Positions 1-9,798 are shown, counted from the stretch's first letter. The stretch is DNA of 64,000 bases from Bacteroidia bacterium (GCA_026003215.1 BPGV01000001.1:2137729-2201728), one strand, 5' to 3'. Made by a program: numbers and translations. Notes: generated by a model from the letters alone, not told the origin.

Positions 1-45
1 ACTCAGGCCGGGGCAGTACCGTCACCAAAACTTGATATTCTGGCA

Positions 46-2637
46 TTAGAGCGAACGTTTCACTTGCACTTCTTCAAAGCACTCTATGGTATCTCCTACC
101 TTTACATCCTGGAAGCCTTCTACGGTCAGGCCGCACTCAAACCCTTCTGCCACTTCTCGCACATCGTCTTTGAATCTTTTCAAAGAGGCGATAGTACTGG
201 TGTAAATGACGATGCCTTCGCGGATAACGTGGGCTTTGGCGCCGCGCTGGATTTTACCTTCTATGACTTTACAGCCGGCCACGGTACCTATTTTAGGGAT
301 TTTGAAGACTTCTCGTACCTCTGCCACGCCGATAGTTTGTTCTTGGATGACGGGGGCCAGCATGCCAGAAAGCGCACTTTTTACCTCGTCTATGATATCG
401 TAAATCACGTTATAGAGCCGTATCTCTACATTTTGCTGCTTAGCCAGTTGACGGGCGGTGTGGCTTGGCCGTACTTGGAAGCCCACGATGAGGGCATTAG
501 AGGCCCGAGCTAAAAGTACATCGCTGTCAGTGATTTGGCCGACGCCCCGATGGATAACATTCACTTGGACTTCGGGGGTGGAGAGCTTAACAAGGGAGTC
601 GGTCAGAGCTTCCAAGGAACCGCTCACGTCGGCTTTGACGATGAGGTTGAGCTGTTTGGCTTGGCCAGAAGCTATACCTTCTAATACGCTGCCGGAGAGG
701 CGTCGCCGCTCATGTTCTCGCATAAGCTCAGCTCGGCGATGGGCCATATCCCGAGCGATACTTTCGTCGGGAAGCACATAGAGTTTTTCGCCGACTTCTG
801 GGACGCCATTGAGTCCCAGTACTTGCACAGGCTGAGAAGGGCCGGCTTGGTCTATGCGTTTGCCGCGTTCGTCTAAGAGGGCCCGCACGCGACCGAAGTA
901 CTGCCCGGCTAAAATAATGTCCCCTACTTTCAGCGTACCTGTCTGCACCAGTATGGTTGCAAGCGGCCCTCGTGCTTTATCCAGCTGCGCTTCAATGATA
1001 GTGCCCTTAGCTGGGCGATCGGGGTTTGCTTTGAGGTCTAAAAGCTCGGCCAAAATGAGTACTTTTTCTAAGAGTTCTTGAACACCTATACCCTTTTTGG
1101 CGGAGATCAGCTGAGAAGGATGGGGACCGCCCCATTCTTCCACGAGGAAGCCAGCTTCGGCGAGTTCCTGGCGGATGCGGTCGGGGTTAGCGGTATCTTT
1201 GTCTATCTTGTTGATAGCGAAGATAATAGGCACATTGGCGGCTTGGGCGTGGCTGAGGGCTTCTAAGGTTTGGGGGCGTACATGGTCATCGGCCGCTACG
1301 ACAATAATGGCGATGTCGGTGACTTGGGCACCTCGGGCCCGCATGGCGGTAAAGGCCTCATGGCCCGGCGTGTCCAAGAAGGTGATTCTCTGGCCAGAGG
1401 GTAAAGTTACCTCATAAGCGCCGATGTGCTGGGTTATCCCTCCTGCCTCGCCAGCTACGACATTTGTGTTGCGGATGTAGTCCAGGAGGGTGGTTTTGCC
1501 ATGATCTACATGGCCCATGACGGTCACAATAGGGGGGCGGGGAACCAAATCTTCGGGCGATTCTTCTACCGTGGTGAGCTGCTCTAAGGTATCATCTAAG
1601 GAGATAAACGCTACCTGGTAGCCAAACTCTTCCGCAATAATAGCCGCTAAATCCCTTTCCAGTCGTTGGTTGATAGAAGTGGGGTAGCCTAACTCTAAGC
1701 ATTTAGCGATTACTTGATTGACCGGCACGTTGAGGGCTTTGGCCAGCTCAGCGGCGGTGATGTATTCGGCGATTTGGATGGTAGAAGCGGCCGCTTGCGC
1801 GGTGAGCTCCTCCAGGGCGCGCTTGCGTTCCTTTTGTTTGGTTTTCTCTTGGCGGAAACGGCGTCTCGTGGCGATATCACCAGAAGCTTTGAGTTGAGAC
1901 TTGACAGGGCGTTTATGGGCTGGGGCAGAAGGAGCGGTCTGGATAGGAGCTGGTGGGGTAGAGCCTATCTCTTTACGCTTCTTACGGGCTCTTTTTCTTT
2001 TCTTCTTAGCTTCGCTGTCTTCTGCGGATTCGCCCCCTTCTTGACTGTGCTCAGGTAGTTCTGAGGCGTTTTCTGCTGCCTCAGAAGGTGTGGTAGGAAG
2101 GAGCGGAATATGTAACGAAGGCTTCCGACGGGCCCCCCCTTTGAGTTCTATTTTACCTAAAATAGGGAGAGGCGGTGTGTCTTCTTCTTGGGGGGGCAGG
2201 ACGGCGGCTTCCGGCGCTGGTTCTGCTTGTACTACTGGTGGGGCCAGCGGAGGTTCCTCCGCAGGGAGAAGGGGCGCTTTCTCTCCACTCGGGGGAGGGG
2301 GAGGGGCTGGTGGTGGTGTGGGCTTTACGGAGGGCAGGCGTCGCTTAGGAGGAGGAAGTTCGGTTTTACCTACGATGGGTAGTTGGGGAGAGGGTAGCTC
2401 TTTTTCTTCTGGAGGAAGCTCTGGCGCGGGAGAGGAAGCAGCCTTTTCGGCCGTTGAAGCACTACGGGGAAGCTTGCCATAGTGTCGTAGGAGCGCTTCA
2501 TACGCCTCCGCCGGAATGCGGGCTATGGGGCTGGCCTCCACCGCATAGCCTAACTTGTGCAGGTCTTGGGCCAGCGTTTGTGTAGAAACATTGAGCTCTG
2601 TAGCTACTTGACCTAACTTGTACGATTTGCTGCTCAT
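46..2637 (-). CDS. infB: Translation initiation factor IF-2
   Basis: Places fMet-tRNA on the 30S subunit and drives subunit joining by GTP hydrolysis in the cytoplasm. The 863-residue protein has an N-terminal IF2_N motif (about 1-50), a long proline- and Lys/Arg-rich linker (about 60-290), and a second IF2_N-like segment (about 295-350). The GTPase domain follows, with GHVDHGKT at 375-382, then the DTPGH, NKID and SAKKG motifs, and C-terminal beta-barrel and fMet-tRNA-binding domains. Length fits the family in Bacteroidota, where the N-terminal linker is often long. The ATG start overlaps the nusA stop by 4 nt (ATGA), so it is last in the rimP-nusA-infB operon and probably translationally coupled. 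No interruption is visible. Confidence 0.98.
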   Translation of the reverse strand: MSSKSYKLGQVATELNVSTQTLAQDLHKLGYAVEASPIARIPAEAYEALLRHYGKLPRSASTAEKAASSPAPELPPEEKELPSPQLPIVGKTELPPPKRRLPSVKPTPPPAPPPPPSGEKAPLLPAEEPPLAPPVVQAEPAPEAAVLPPQEEDTPPLPILGKIELKGGARRKPSLHIPLLPTTPSEAAENASELPEHSQEGGESAEDSEAKKKRKRARKKRKEIGSTPPAPIQTAPSAPAHKRPVKSQLKASGDIATRRRFRQEKTKQKERKRALEELTAQAAASTIQIAEYITAAELAKALNVPVNQVIAKCLELGYPTSINQRLERDLAAIIAEEFGYQVAFISLDDTLEQLTTVEESPEDLVPRPPIVTVMGHVDHGKTTLLDYIRNTNVVAGEAGGITQHIGAYEVTLPSGQRITFLDTPGHEAFTAMRARGAQVTDIAIIVVAADDHVRPQTLEALSHAQAANVPIIFAINKIDKDTANPDRIRQELAEAGFLVEEWGGPHPSQLISAKKGIGVQELLEKVLILAELLDLKANPDRPAKGTIIEAQLDKARGPLATILVQTGTLKVGDIILAGQYFGRVRALLDERGKRIDQAGPSQPVQVLGLNGVPEVGEKLYVLPDESIARDMAHRRAELMREHERRRLSGSVLEGIASGQAKQLNLIVKADVSGSLEALTDSLVKLSTPEVQVNVIHRGVGQITDSDVLLARASNALIVGFQVRPSHTARQLAKQQNVEIRLYNVIYDIIDEVKSALSGMLAPVIQEQTIGVAEVREVFKIPKIGTVAGCKVIEGKIQRGAKAHVIREGIVIYTSTIASLKRFKDDVREVAEGFECGLTVEGFQDVKVGDTIECFEEVQVKRSL

Positions 2638-3971
2638 TCTTCAAACTCCGCCTGTAGGATTTCGTATATTTTTTGCAAAGTAGGAAGGTCTATTTGCGTC
2701 CGTTTTTGAAGTTCATCAATAGGAAACTGCAGTACTTGTTGAGCCGTATGGAAGCCTTCTTTTTGGAGGGTCATGAGGATGGTTTCGGGTATTTCGTCGC
2801 TAAACTCGGTGAGTTCTATATCTTCTTCTTCTCCGTATTCGGAAGCTTCACGGATATCCAGTTCGTAGCCTAAGAGGTCTTGAGCCAATCGTACATTAAT
2901 ACCCTCGCGTCCCACGGCTTTGGGGTATTCATCAGGGGCTACAAATACCTTAGCATAACGCCGATTGGGGTAGACATCCACATACATGACGGTAGCTGGG
3001 GCTAATGCTCGGGAGATCATGAGTTTTACATCGGGATTATACGGGATAATGTCTATGTATTCCCCGCGTAACTCTTCTACGACGGGCTTGATGCGGGTGC
3101 CTTTGACGCCCACACAGGCCCCTACAGGGTCAATACGGTCGTCGTAGCTCTCTACTAAGACTTTGGCGCGTTCGCCGGGGATGCGTACGACTTTCTTTAT
3201 GCTGATGATACCGTCGTATATCTCAGGAATCTCCAACTTAAGGAGGGCTTCCAAAAAGAGCGGGGAGGTGCGTGAAAGCAATATGATAGGGCGGGAGGGC
3301 GGTACGCGTCGGGGGTCTAACACTTCTCGCACTACGGCTTTAACGACGCTGGAAGCGCCTCCCCGCCGATAGGCAGGGGAGCTGTCCTTAGGCGCATATA
3401 CATCTTTTCCTGGGATAAGCTCCCGTTTGGGGAGAGAAAGCTCATTGCCCTCGTGCAAAATGATGAGTTCATCTCGGGTAACTTTGAGTACTTCGCCGGT
3501 GAGGATTTCGCCCACCATGTGTTTATACCTATCGTATAGGGCGCGCCGCTCGAGGTCACGCAGTTGTTGACGTAGGCGATTCTTGAGGTGCTCCACCTGG
3601 GTACGAGTAAGGCTTTGGAGCGGAATCTCATCATAAAAATCCTCGCCTATGGAGGCTTCCGGATCCCTTTCTAAGGCCTGGCTTAGCGGGATCTGTTGGG
3701 TTTCATCTTCTACTTCGTCATCTGCTACGATAGTACGACGGCGTAATATCTGAATATCCGCATTTTCAGGGTCTATGATGACTTCGTAGCGATTTTGGCC
3801 ATCACGTTCTTTGGGCGTTAGCACATCCAAGAACGCTCCACGAAGAACTTCTATAAAGCGGTCTCGGTCTATCCCTTGGGCTTGAATAAACTCTTGGATA
3901 GAGTTTATGAGTTTCTGTTTTTCCTGCCGCTCTTTTTCGGCAGCTTTTTTGGAGAGGCGAGCTGAGGGCAT
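2634..3971 (-). CDS. nusA: Transcription termination/antitermination protein NusA
   Basis: Binds RNA polymerase and nascent RNA and controls pausing, termination and antitermination. The 445-residue protein has the NusA N-terminal domain (about 15-140, including FLDVLTPKERDG), an S1 domain (about 145-220) and two KH domains (about 225-390, including VGVKGTRI and VGREGINVRLAQ). A short helical tail (about 395-445) resembles the helix-hairpin repeats of the family. It lies 6 nt downstream of rimP and overlaps infB by 4 nt, the conserved bacterial operon order. The acidic tail is short compared with proteobacterial NusA, as is usual outside that phylum. Confidence 0.97.
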   Translation of the reverse strand: MPSARLSKKAAEKERQEKQKLINSIQEFIQAQGIDRDRFIEVLRGAFLDVLTPKERDGQNRYEVIIDPENADIQILRRRTIVADDEVEDETQQIPLSQALERDPEASIGEDFYDEIPLQSLTRTQVEHLKNRLRQQLRDLERRALYDRYKHMVGEILTGEVLKVTRDELIILHEGNELSLPKRELIPGKDVYAPKDSSPAYRRGGASSVVKAVVREVLDPRRVPPSRPIILLSRTSPLFLEALLKLEIPEIYDGIISIKKVVRIPGERAKVLVESYDDRIDPVGACVGVKGTRIKPVVEELRGEYIDIIPYNPDVKLMISRALAPATVMYVDVYPNRRYAKVFVAPDEYPKAVGREGINVRLAQDLLGYELDIREASEYGEEEDIELTEFSDEIPETILMTLQKEGFHTAQQVLQFPIDELQKRTQIDLPTLQKIYEILQAEFEE

Positions 3972-3977
3972 ATACGC

Positions 3978-4457
3978 TTAGAATTTAGAGCGAGAGTTCC
4001 TTTGAGGTACTTCTACGCGAGCCAGGTCGATCTCTTCCCAGGCGATAGAACGAGGGTGGCGCTGTACTTGGAGGACAATCCCTTGGTCAGAGACTTCGCG
4101 CAAGACACCGCGTAGCCACCGGCGGTCTTTGAGGCGCACAGATAGGAGCCGCCCGATGTTTTGAGGATATTGGCGGGGTAGCCGTAAAGGGGCCCCTACC
4201 CCGGGTGAGCTTACACTGAGGGTAAAGTTCGCTGGTAGCCATTCTACCCCTTCTAACTTTTCCCGTAGATAGAGGTGAATCTGCACACACTGGTCTAAGG
4301 TGATACCAGTATCGGTATCTACCCGCAGGTATACTTCGGGCTCGGGGCGGTGCACCCGAAGCTTAGCTTCCACCAAAAAAGCCTGAGGAAAGCCTTCGGT
4401 CAAAAGACGCGAGACCTCCACATTCAGGCGTTCTTCTATTTCACGCAGAGCCTCCAT
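3978..4457 (-). CDS. rimP: Ribosome maturation factor RimP
   Basis: Assists maturation of the 30S ribosomal subunit. The 159-residue product has the two-domain RimP layout: an N-terminal alpha/beta domain with a DTDTGITLDQCVQIH segment, the family motif VSSPGVGAPLR, and a small C-terminal SH3-like barrel. It is first in the rimP-nusA-infB operon. A TACCTTTG -7 box lies 6 nt upstream of the ATG on the minus strand. The very short leader contains GAGGA, so a Shine-Dalgarno role cannot be excluded for this gene. It is divergent from the response regulator. Confidence 0.95.
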   Translation of the reverse strand: MEALREIEERLNVEVSRLLTEGFPQAFLVEAKLRVHRPEPEVYLRVDTDTGITLDQCVQIHLYLREKLEGVEWLPANFTLSVSSPGVGAPLRLPRQYPQNIGRLLSVRLKDRRWLRGVLREVSDQGIVLQVQRHPRSIAWEEIDLARVEVPQRNSRSKF

Positions 4458-4463
4458 TCCTCA

Positions 4464-4471
4464 CAAAGGTA
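4464..4471 (-). promoter_or_regulatory. -7 box (TACCTTTG) of the rimP-nusA-infB operon
   Basis: Exact match to the Bacteroidota -7 consensus TAnnTTTG on the minus strand, 6 nt from the rimP ATG. No clear -33 TTG was fixed. It supports the chosen start and a near-leaderless transcript. Confidence 0.6.
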
Positions 4472-4563
4472 GCGAAACTGTCGCATTCTCTCACCAAGGC
4501 CTATCTACCTCCACGGCTCACGCTATGTGTAGGCCGTTTTACCGATATTTTACACGCTTGCTT

Positions 4564-4571
4564 TACACTTG
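4564..4571 (+). promoter_or_regulatory. -7 box (TACACTTG) of the response regulator
   Basis: One mismatch to TAnnTTTG, 3 nt before the ATG at 4575. It favours ATG 4575 over the in-frame TTG at 4569, which would lie inside the box. Confidence 0.45.
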
Positions 4572-4574
4572 GGT

Positions 4575-5258
4575 ATGCCAAACCGAAAAGTCCTGGTCGT
4601 GGATGATGAGCCCGATGTGTTGGAAATCCTCGCCTACAATCTGCGCCAGGAGGGATATGAACCGCTACTGGCCGAAAATGGGGAGGAAGCCTTAGCCTTA
4701 GCGCAGCGTCATCAGCCGGCTATGGTCTTGTTGGATATCATGATGCCGGGTATAGATGGCTTAGAAGTATGCCGTCGTCTGCGGGCCCTCCCCGAAACCC
4801 GAGAAAGTTATATTATCTTCCTCACCGCACGCGCAGAGGAATACGCCGAGCTGGCGGGCTTTGAAGCTGGCGCCGATGATTATCTCGTCAAACCTATCCG
4901 CCCTAAAGCCCTCCTTAGTCGCCTAAAAGCCTTGGCTCGGCGAGCTACTCCCCTGCAAAAACTCCAGTTTATCGGCTTGGAGATCGTGCCTGAAGAATAC
5001 GCCGTCCATAAACAAGGCCAAGTCATCCCCCTCTCTAAAAAAGAGTTTGAACTGCTCTTTGCCTTAGCCAGTAAGCCCTACAAATACTTTTCTCGGGATA
5101 TGCTCCTCGACCGAATATGGGGGCCTGAAAGTTACGTGGTGCCCCGCACCGTGGATGTGCATATTAAGAAACTCCGAGAAAAAATAGGCGCCGAGTACAT
5201 AGAGACGCTCAAGGGCGTAGGGTATCGCTTCGTGCCAGACCCCCAGCCCCACAAGTAG
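4575..5258 (+). CDS. OmpR/PhoB-family response regulator
   Basis: DNA-binding transcription regulator activated by phosphotransfer. The receiver domain (about 5-120) starts KVLVVDDEPD and has the phospho-acceptor Asp at residue 54 in LLDIMMPG, the conserved Thr in FLTAR and the Lys in YLVKP. A winged-helix effector domain (about 130-225) includes LSKKEFELL and TVDVHIKKLREKIG. The 227-residue length is normal. No histidine kinase is encoded next to it, so it is an orphan here and its targets are unknown. The start was set at ATG 4575 because TTG 4569 falls in the likely -7 box. Confidence 0.95.
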   Translation: MPNRKVLVVDDEPDVLEILAYNLRQEGYEPLLAENGEEALALAQRHQPAMVLLDIMMPGIDGLEVCRRLRALPETRESYIIFLTARAEEYAELAGFEAGADDYLVKPIRPKALLSRLKALARRATPLQKLQFIGLEIVPEEYAVHKQGQVIPLSKKEFELLFALASKPYKYFSRDMLLDRIWGPESYVVPRTVDVHIKKLREKIGAEYIETLKGVGYRFVPDPQPHK

Positions 5259-5277
5259 TTTCATTCGCCATTAAAAA

Positions 5278-5285
5278 TACCTTTG
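5278..5285 (+). promoter_or_regulatory. ahpC: -7 box (TACCTTTG) upstream of the ahpC remnant
   Basis: Perfect TAnnTTTG match 37 nt before the GTG of the ahpC remnant, with a weak TTT at about 5258 in the -33 position. The promoter therefore looks better preserved than the gene it serves. Confidence 0.45.
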
Positions 5286-5322
5286 CGCCCTGTCGCCCCT
5301 TCCCATAAAGATAGGTGCGCAT

Positions 5323-5902
5323 GTGCCTTCGTTTGAAGTAGAGGTTTTCTTGCCTGCGGAGGCACGATCTGCTACGATCCGAAGTGAGGATCTCAAAGCA
5401 GCAGGAAAGTGGCGTATTCTCTTTTCCTATCTGGCTGACTTTACTTTTGTGCGTCCCACAGAGTGTGGCCGATTTAGCAGAAATATACGCACTGCTCAAG
5501 GAAAAAGGCGTAGAGGTGTGGTCGGTTTCTACCGATACGGTGTATATCCATGTGGCTTAGCGTCAGACAGAAGGGCTTTTACAAAAGGTCACATACCCCA
5601 TGGTGGCGGACCCTACCGGACGGCTTAGTCGGCTTTTTGGGGTGTATGATGAGCATACGGGATTAGCCTTGCGTGGCACCTTTATCTCTCGTCAGAAGGG
5701 CAGTTGGTAGGAAGCGAGATTACCTATTATGACGTGGGGGGGGAGTGCCGAAGAGCTTGTACACAAGGTAGAAGCTTATCTTTATGTGCGCAGCCACCCC
5801 GGCGAAGTCTGCCCGGCAAGGTGGCGCCCCGGCCAAAAGACCCTCCGACCAGGCGCTCAGTTGGTGGGGCACGTAGGAGAGGCACTGGCTGTATCTAACT
5901 GA
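5323..5902 (+). pseudogene. ahpC: AhpC-type 2-Cys peroxiredoxin, disrupted
   Basis: Conceptual joining of three reading-frame segments recovers almost a full AhpC/Prx1 peroxiredoxin (alkyl hydroperoxide reductase subunit). It runs from VFLPAEARS through FSYLADFTFV and PTEC, then EVWSVSTDT, YPMVADPTGRLSRLFGVYDE, LALRGTFI, GSEITYYDVG, and the C-terminal HPGEVCPARWRPGQKTLRPG. Damage seen: the peroxidatic Cys position (FVCPTE in the family) reads Arg (FVRPTE); a +1 shift follows at about 5466; an in-frame TAG stands at 5558 where the family has Trp; a shift lies at about 5699-5701; and another falls in a G8 run at 5736-5743. The resolving Cys (EVCP) survives. Several independent lesions argue for a real pseudogene, though the indels at G runs could be sequencing errors. 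No intact ahpC is in the window. Confidence 0.85.
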
Positions 5903-5931
5903 GGCTACCTCAGAGAGCCGAAGGGCTTTTG

Positions 5932-5939
5932 TACCTTCG
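5932..5939 (+). promoter_or_regulatory. kynU: -7 box (TACCTTCG) of kynU
   Basis: One mismatch to TAnnTTTG, 5 nt before the kynU ATG. This is the same spacing class as other short-leader genes in the window. Confidence 0.45.
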
Positions 5940-5944
5940 GCCAG

Positions 5945-7153
5945 ATGCTACGAAGCCTTTTTGCCCTACCTCGCCGGGACAAAGACCGCGAATGGGTGTA
6001 TTTCTGTGGGCATTCCTTAGGGGCGCAGCCGAAGGCCACTCTTAGTTACATACGGCGGGCTGTGGAGGCTTGGGCCTGGGAAGGCGTAGAGGCGTATTTT
6101 TCGCAGCGAGCCCGCTGGGTAGATTACGCGGACCGGCTGCGTCCCAAGCTAAGCCCGCTCTTAGGGGCTCATCCCGACCATATAGCTATCGCTCACACCC
6201 TCACCACGAACCTACACCTGCTCCTGGGCAGTTTTTATCGGCCTGCGCCTGGGCGGTATATACTCCTCACAGAAAAAAGCCCTTTTCCTTCAGACCGGTA
6301 TGCCTTGCAAAGCTGGGCTGAGCATTACGGCTACCCCGATGCTGTAAAAGAACTTCCTACGCTGGTTCCTTCCACAGAAGAGGTCATCGCCGAGATAGAG
6401 CACTGGGGCGAACGCCTGGCAGGGGTATGGATGAGTGGTGTGCATTACCTGACAGGGCAAGTCTTTGACATGCAGGCGATTACGGCGGCTGCGCACCGGG
6501 TAGGGGCCTGGGCTGGATGGGATTTAGCCCATGCGGTAGGCAATATCCCCTTAGCGATGGATGCGTGGGGCGTGGACTTTGCGGTGTGGTGCAGCTACAA
6601 ATACCTAAATGCCGGCCCGGGGGCAGTAGGAGGGCTCTACGTGCATCCGCGTCACCACGGGCGGGTTCCGTTATTGGCAGGGTGGTGGGGGAACCGTCTG
6701 GAGACCCGCTTTTTGATGCGGCCGGCGTTTGATCCTGCCCCGGGGGCACTCGCCTGGATGCATAGTAACCCTTCTCCAATACTTTTGGGCGCATTAGAAG
6801 CCAGCTTGGATATCTTCGCGCAGGTAGACCTACCTGCCTATTTTGAGGCGGTGAAAGCCCTTCATCGGCGGCTACGGGCTGGCCTCTCAGCCCTACCCCA
6901 TGTAGAAGTGGTTACCCCGCCCGAAGCACATGGTGCCCAAGTGTCTTTCCGCCTGCGCTTGCCTGAACCGAAAAAAGCATTTGAAACCCTCCTGCGTCAA
7001 GGTTTTTATGTGGACTGGCGGGAGCCCGATATAATCCGAGCGGCTCCCGTAGCTTTGTATAACCTGCCCGATGAAGTGGAGGCTTTTACCGCAGCAGTGG
7101 CTCAGCTGGGCCAAGATGAGCTTTTGGGGGATAGGTATGGCTACCCCTATTGA
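5945..7153 (+). CDS. kynU: Kynureninase
   Basis: PLP enzyme that cleaves L-kynurenine (or 3-hydroxykynurenine) to anthranilate (or 3-hydroxyanthranilate) and alanine. The 402-residue fold-type I protein shows family motifs YFCGHSLGAQPK near the N-terminus, FPSDRYALQSW, WDLAHAVGNIPL, the PLP-lysine motif WCSYKYLNAGPG (K219), and GWWGN. Length is normal. No other kynurenine, NAD or anthranilate pathway gene is adjacent, so its route here (NAD synthesis or tryptophan breakdown) cannot be decided. The start overlaps nothing and has its own -7 box; the end overlaps the M61 peptidase start by 17 nt, so the two are probably co-transcribed. Confidence 0.93.
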   Translation: MLRSLFALPRRDKDREWVYFCGHSLGAQPKATLSYIRRAVEAWAWEGVEAYFSQRARWVDYADRLRPKLSPLLGAHPDHIAIAHTLTTNLHLLLGSFYRPAPGRYILLTEKSPFPSDRYALQSWAEHYGYPDAVKELPTLVPSTEEVIAEIEHWGERLAGVWMSGVHYLTGQVFDMQAITAAAHRVGAWAGWDLAHAVGNIPLAMDAWGVDFAVWCSYKYLNAGPGAVGGLYVHPRHHGRVPLLAGWWGNRLETRFLMRPAFDPAPGALAWMHSNPSPILLGALEASLDIFAQVDLPAYFEAVKALHRRLRAGLSALPHVEVVTPPEAHGAQVSFRLRLPEPKKAFETLLRQGFYVDWREPDIIRAAPVALYNLPDEVEAFTAAVAQLGQDELLGDRYGYPY

Positions 7154-8849
7154 ATACCAAATACACTGGCAAATACCCCCTCGCTACACCTACCAAGTGG
7201 AGATTATCCTGGTTCCTTCTGCGGGGCGCTATACCGATATGGCGCTGCCGGCGTGGCGTCCTGGCCGATATATCATTCAAAACTATGCGGGGGCTGTCTC
7301 CCATTTTACGGCAGAAGATGAATCAGGCAAGCCCCTCCTCTGGCGTAAAATCACCAAGGACACTTGGCGTATCCAAAACCCCCGCCGAGGGGCCATCCGG
7401 GTACGCTATCACTTTTATGCCCGGCAGATAGATGCGGGTTCCAGCTACCTGTCTGAAGGGTTGGCCTATCTCAATCCCATAAACCTCCTTATGTATCCGG
7501 TAGGCCGCCTGCACGAACCCTGTCGGCTTACGCTCTCTTCCCTCCCCTTAGGGTGGGCCGTAGCTACGGCCTTACCTGCCCAGGGCTATGGGCGATTTCT
7601 GGCACGCGATTACCACCACTTAGTGGATTGTCCGATTGTAGCGGCTCCTTCGCTTCGTTCAGCGAGTCGTACCTGCGAAGGGATTACGCTCTATGTGCAT
7701 TTTTGGGGAAGGGTAGGCGCGCCTTCGCTGGACTCGTTTTTAGAAAAACTGTGCCGGATCGTGCAGGTACAACGCCAAATTTGGGGCAAACTGCCGCTGT
7801 CCGAATATCACTTTATCTACCTCCTGGTGCCCTTCTCTATGCGTCATGCCGTAGAACACGAAAACTCCGCCATGTTTGTCCTCCCCGAAGAAGGAGCTGC
7901 CTCAGAAGAAGCCCTCAATAGCTTCTTGGGGATTTCGGCGCATGAGTTTTTCCATGTGTGGAATGTCAAGCGTCTGCGTCCGGCGACCCTCTGGCCTTAT
8001 CGTTACGATCGTGAGTATTATACCAGCTTACACTGGTTTACAGAAGGGGTCACCGATTACTACACGAACCTTTCCCTTTTACGGGCAGGGCTCCTCTCGC
8101 CCGAAGAGTATTGGAAAAGGCTTAGTGCCGAACTTACCCAGATAGAGAACCAGTCTGTATATCGGCTTTTTTCGCCGGCGGAGCTAAGCATAGATAGTTG
8201 GCTGGCGCCCTCACCGTATCGGCCAGCGCATTTTCAAGGGTCTTTTTATGCGGCAGGGAAACGGGTAGGGTTTTTATTAGATATGGTGCTGCGGCGGGAA
8301 ACCAAAGGTCAGGTAAGCTTAGACTCCCTGCTGCGGCACTTGTATGCGACTTATTACGAACGAGGGCAGGGGATACCCGAGGATGGCATAGAAAAGGCGG
8401 CCATCAAACTGGGGGGACCTGCATTGAAAGACTTTTTTACGCAATACGTATGGGGTATATCGGCGCCGCCGTACGAAACGCTTTTGGCTGGGCTACCTTT
8501 GCAGGTGCGGCGGTATCAGCGTCCGTATGCTGCGTGGGGTCAGCTCGGTATCGCCCGCTGGCAGGTGGAAGAAGAAGGAATCCGCATCCAAGACATACTA
8601 CCTGGTAGCATAGCTGAGAGCATAGGCCTGGAAATAGGAGACTTACTTCTCACCCTAAACGACTCCTCAGTACAGGAGCTCGCTGCAGACTTCTGGGAGA
8701 AGCTCAGGCCCGGAACCAAACTGCTCTTGGGGTGGAGTCGGCAGGGCTTCCCGCTGGAAGCGGAGATTATATGGGACCCAGACCGTCAAAGCTTCCGCAC
8801 AGAGATAGAGATCGTCGCTACCGACCCCCATTTTCTTTTAGAGTTTTGA
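7137..8849 (+). CDS. M61-family metallopeptidase with PDZ domain
   Basis: Zinc aminopeptidase of the glycyl aminopeptidase (M61) family. The 570-residue protein has an N-terminal beta domain starting IEYQIHWQIP, a gluzincin catalytic core with HEFFH (H269, H273) and the third zinc ligand Glu in FTEGVTDYY (E303). A C-terminal PDZ domain (about 470-550) contains the DILPGSIAESIGLEIGD loop. No signal peptide is seen, so a cytoplasmic location is likely. An upstream in-frame start at 7071 lies in kynU coding sequence and adds non-homologous residues, so ATG 7137 is preferred. It overlaps the kynU 3' end by 17 nt. Confidence 0.92.
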   Translation: MATPIEYQIHWQIPPRYTYQVEIILVPSAGRYTDMALPAWRPGRYIIQNYAGAVSHFTAEDESGKPLLWRKITKDTWRIQNPRRGAIRVRYHFYARQIDAGSSYLSEGLAYLNPINLLMYPVGRLHEPCRLTLSSLPLGWAVATALPAQGYGRFLARDYHHLVDCPIVAAPSLRSASRTCEGITLYVHFWGRVGAPSLDSFLEKLCRIVQVQRQIWGKLPLSEYHFIYLLVPFSMRHAVEHENSAMFVLPEEGAASEEALNSFLGISAHEFFHVWNVKRLRPATLWPYRYDREYYTSLHWFTEGVTDYYTNLSLLRAGLLSPEEYWKRLSAELTQIENQSVYRLFSPAELSIDSWLAPSPYRPAHFQGSFYAAGKRVGFLLDMVLRRETKGQVSLDSLLRHLYATYYERGQGIPEDGIEKAAIKLGGPALKDFFTQYVWGISAPPYETLLAGLPLQVRRYQRPYAAWGQLGIARWQVEEEGIRIQDILPGSIAESIGLEIGDLLLTLNDSSVQELAADFWEKLRPGTKLLLGWSRQGFPLEAEIIWDPDRQSFRTEIEIVATDPHFLLEF

Positions 8850-8859
8850 CGGGGCGGCT

Positions 8860-8867
8860 TACCTTTG
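8860..8867 (+). promoter_or_regulatory. mdh: -7 box (TACCTTTG) of mdh
   Basis: Perfect TAnnTTTG match, 4 nt (CCCC) before the mdh ATG, implying a leaderless transcript. Confidence 0.6.
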
Positions 8868-8871
8868 CCCC

Positions 8872-9798
8872 ATGGCTAAAGTCTCCATCATAGGCGCTGG
8901 GAATGTAGGCGCTACGGCTGCGGATGTGATCGCCCGTTCGGGCTATTGCCATGAAGTCGTCCTCTTAGATATAAAACCTGGCCTTGCAGAAGGGAAAGCG
9001 TTGGATATTGCGCAAACCGCCCCTCTCTTGGGCTTTGATACTCAAGTGCGAGGCGTGACGAACGACTACAAAGCCGTCGCCGACTCGGATGTGGTGGTGG
9101 TTACATCGGGACGGCCGCGTAGTCCTGGTATGAGCCGTGATGACCTCGTTCATACCAATGCAGAAATCATCAAGGCGGTGATTGAGCCCGCAGTCTTTTA
9201 TGCCCCTAATGCCATTTTCATCATTGTAACTAACCCCCTGGATACGATGGCCTACTATGCCTACAAGCTCTCCCGGCTGCCTTCTCAACGGGTGATTGGG
9301 ATGGCTGGGGTGCTGGATACGGCCCGTTACCGTTACTTCCTCGCCCAAGAACTCAACTCTTCCGTCCAAGATATAGAAGCTATGCTCTTAGGCGGCCATG
9401 GCGACACGATGGTCCCTCTGCCCCGCTATACCACTGTCAGCGGGATACCTGTGGTTAACCTACTCTCCACGGAAAAGTTAGACGCTATCATCGAACGGAC
9501 CAAGTTTGGCGGGGGAGAGCTGACAAAGCTCCTGGGTACCTCGGCGTGGTACGCGCCGGGTACTGCGGTGGCCCAAATGGTGGCATCCATCCTCCTGGAC
9601 CAAAAACGAATCCTTCCCTGTAGTGCCTACCTGCAAGGGCAATATGACCTCCACGACATTTATGTAGGGGTGCCCGCCAAACTGGGACGCAACGGCGTGG
9701 AAGAGATTATTCAGCTCAGCCTTACAGAAGAGGAGAAAAAGCTTCTCCATACTTCGGCGGAGGCAGTGCGCAGCATGAATGCCGTGTTGAAGTTTTGA
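8872..9798 (+). CDS. mdh: Malate dehydrogenase
   Basis: NAD-dependent interconversion of malate and oxaloacetate in the TCA cycle. The 308-residue protein belongs to the LDH-like MDH group. It has the Rossmann motif IIGAGNVGATAAD at the N-terminus, the substrate loop GRPRSPGMSRDDL with the Arg that selects malate over lactate, VTNPLDTMAY, GMAGVLDTARYR, and the catalytic His in LGGHGDTMVPL. Length is normal. It is monocistronic by position: it starts 22 nt after the M61 gene with its own -7 box, and a small ORF follows. Confidence 0.96.
   Translation: MAKVSIIGAGNVGATAADVIARSGYCHEVVLLDIKPGLAEGKALDIAQTAPLLGFDTQVRGVTNDYKAVADSDVVVVTSGRPRSPGMSRDDLVHTNAEIIKAVIEPAVFYAPNAIFIIVTNPLDTMAYYAYKLSRLPSQRVIGMAGVLDTARYRYFLAQELNSSVQDIEAMLLGGHGDTMVPLPRYTTVSGIPVVNLLSTEKLDAIIERTKFGGGELTKLLGTSAWYAPGTAVAQMVASILLDQKRILPCSAYLQGQYDLHDIYVGVPAKLGRNGVEEIIQLSLTEEEKKLLHTSAEAVRSMNAVLKF

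Noticed and set aside
2090-2482. Gly/Ser-rich frame opposite infB
   Set aside because: Antisense shadow of the proline-rich IF-2 linker; no start signal or family match.
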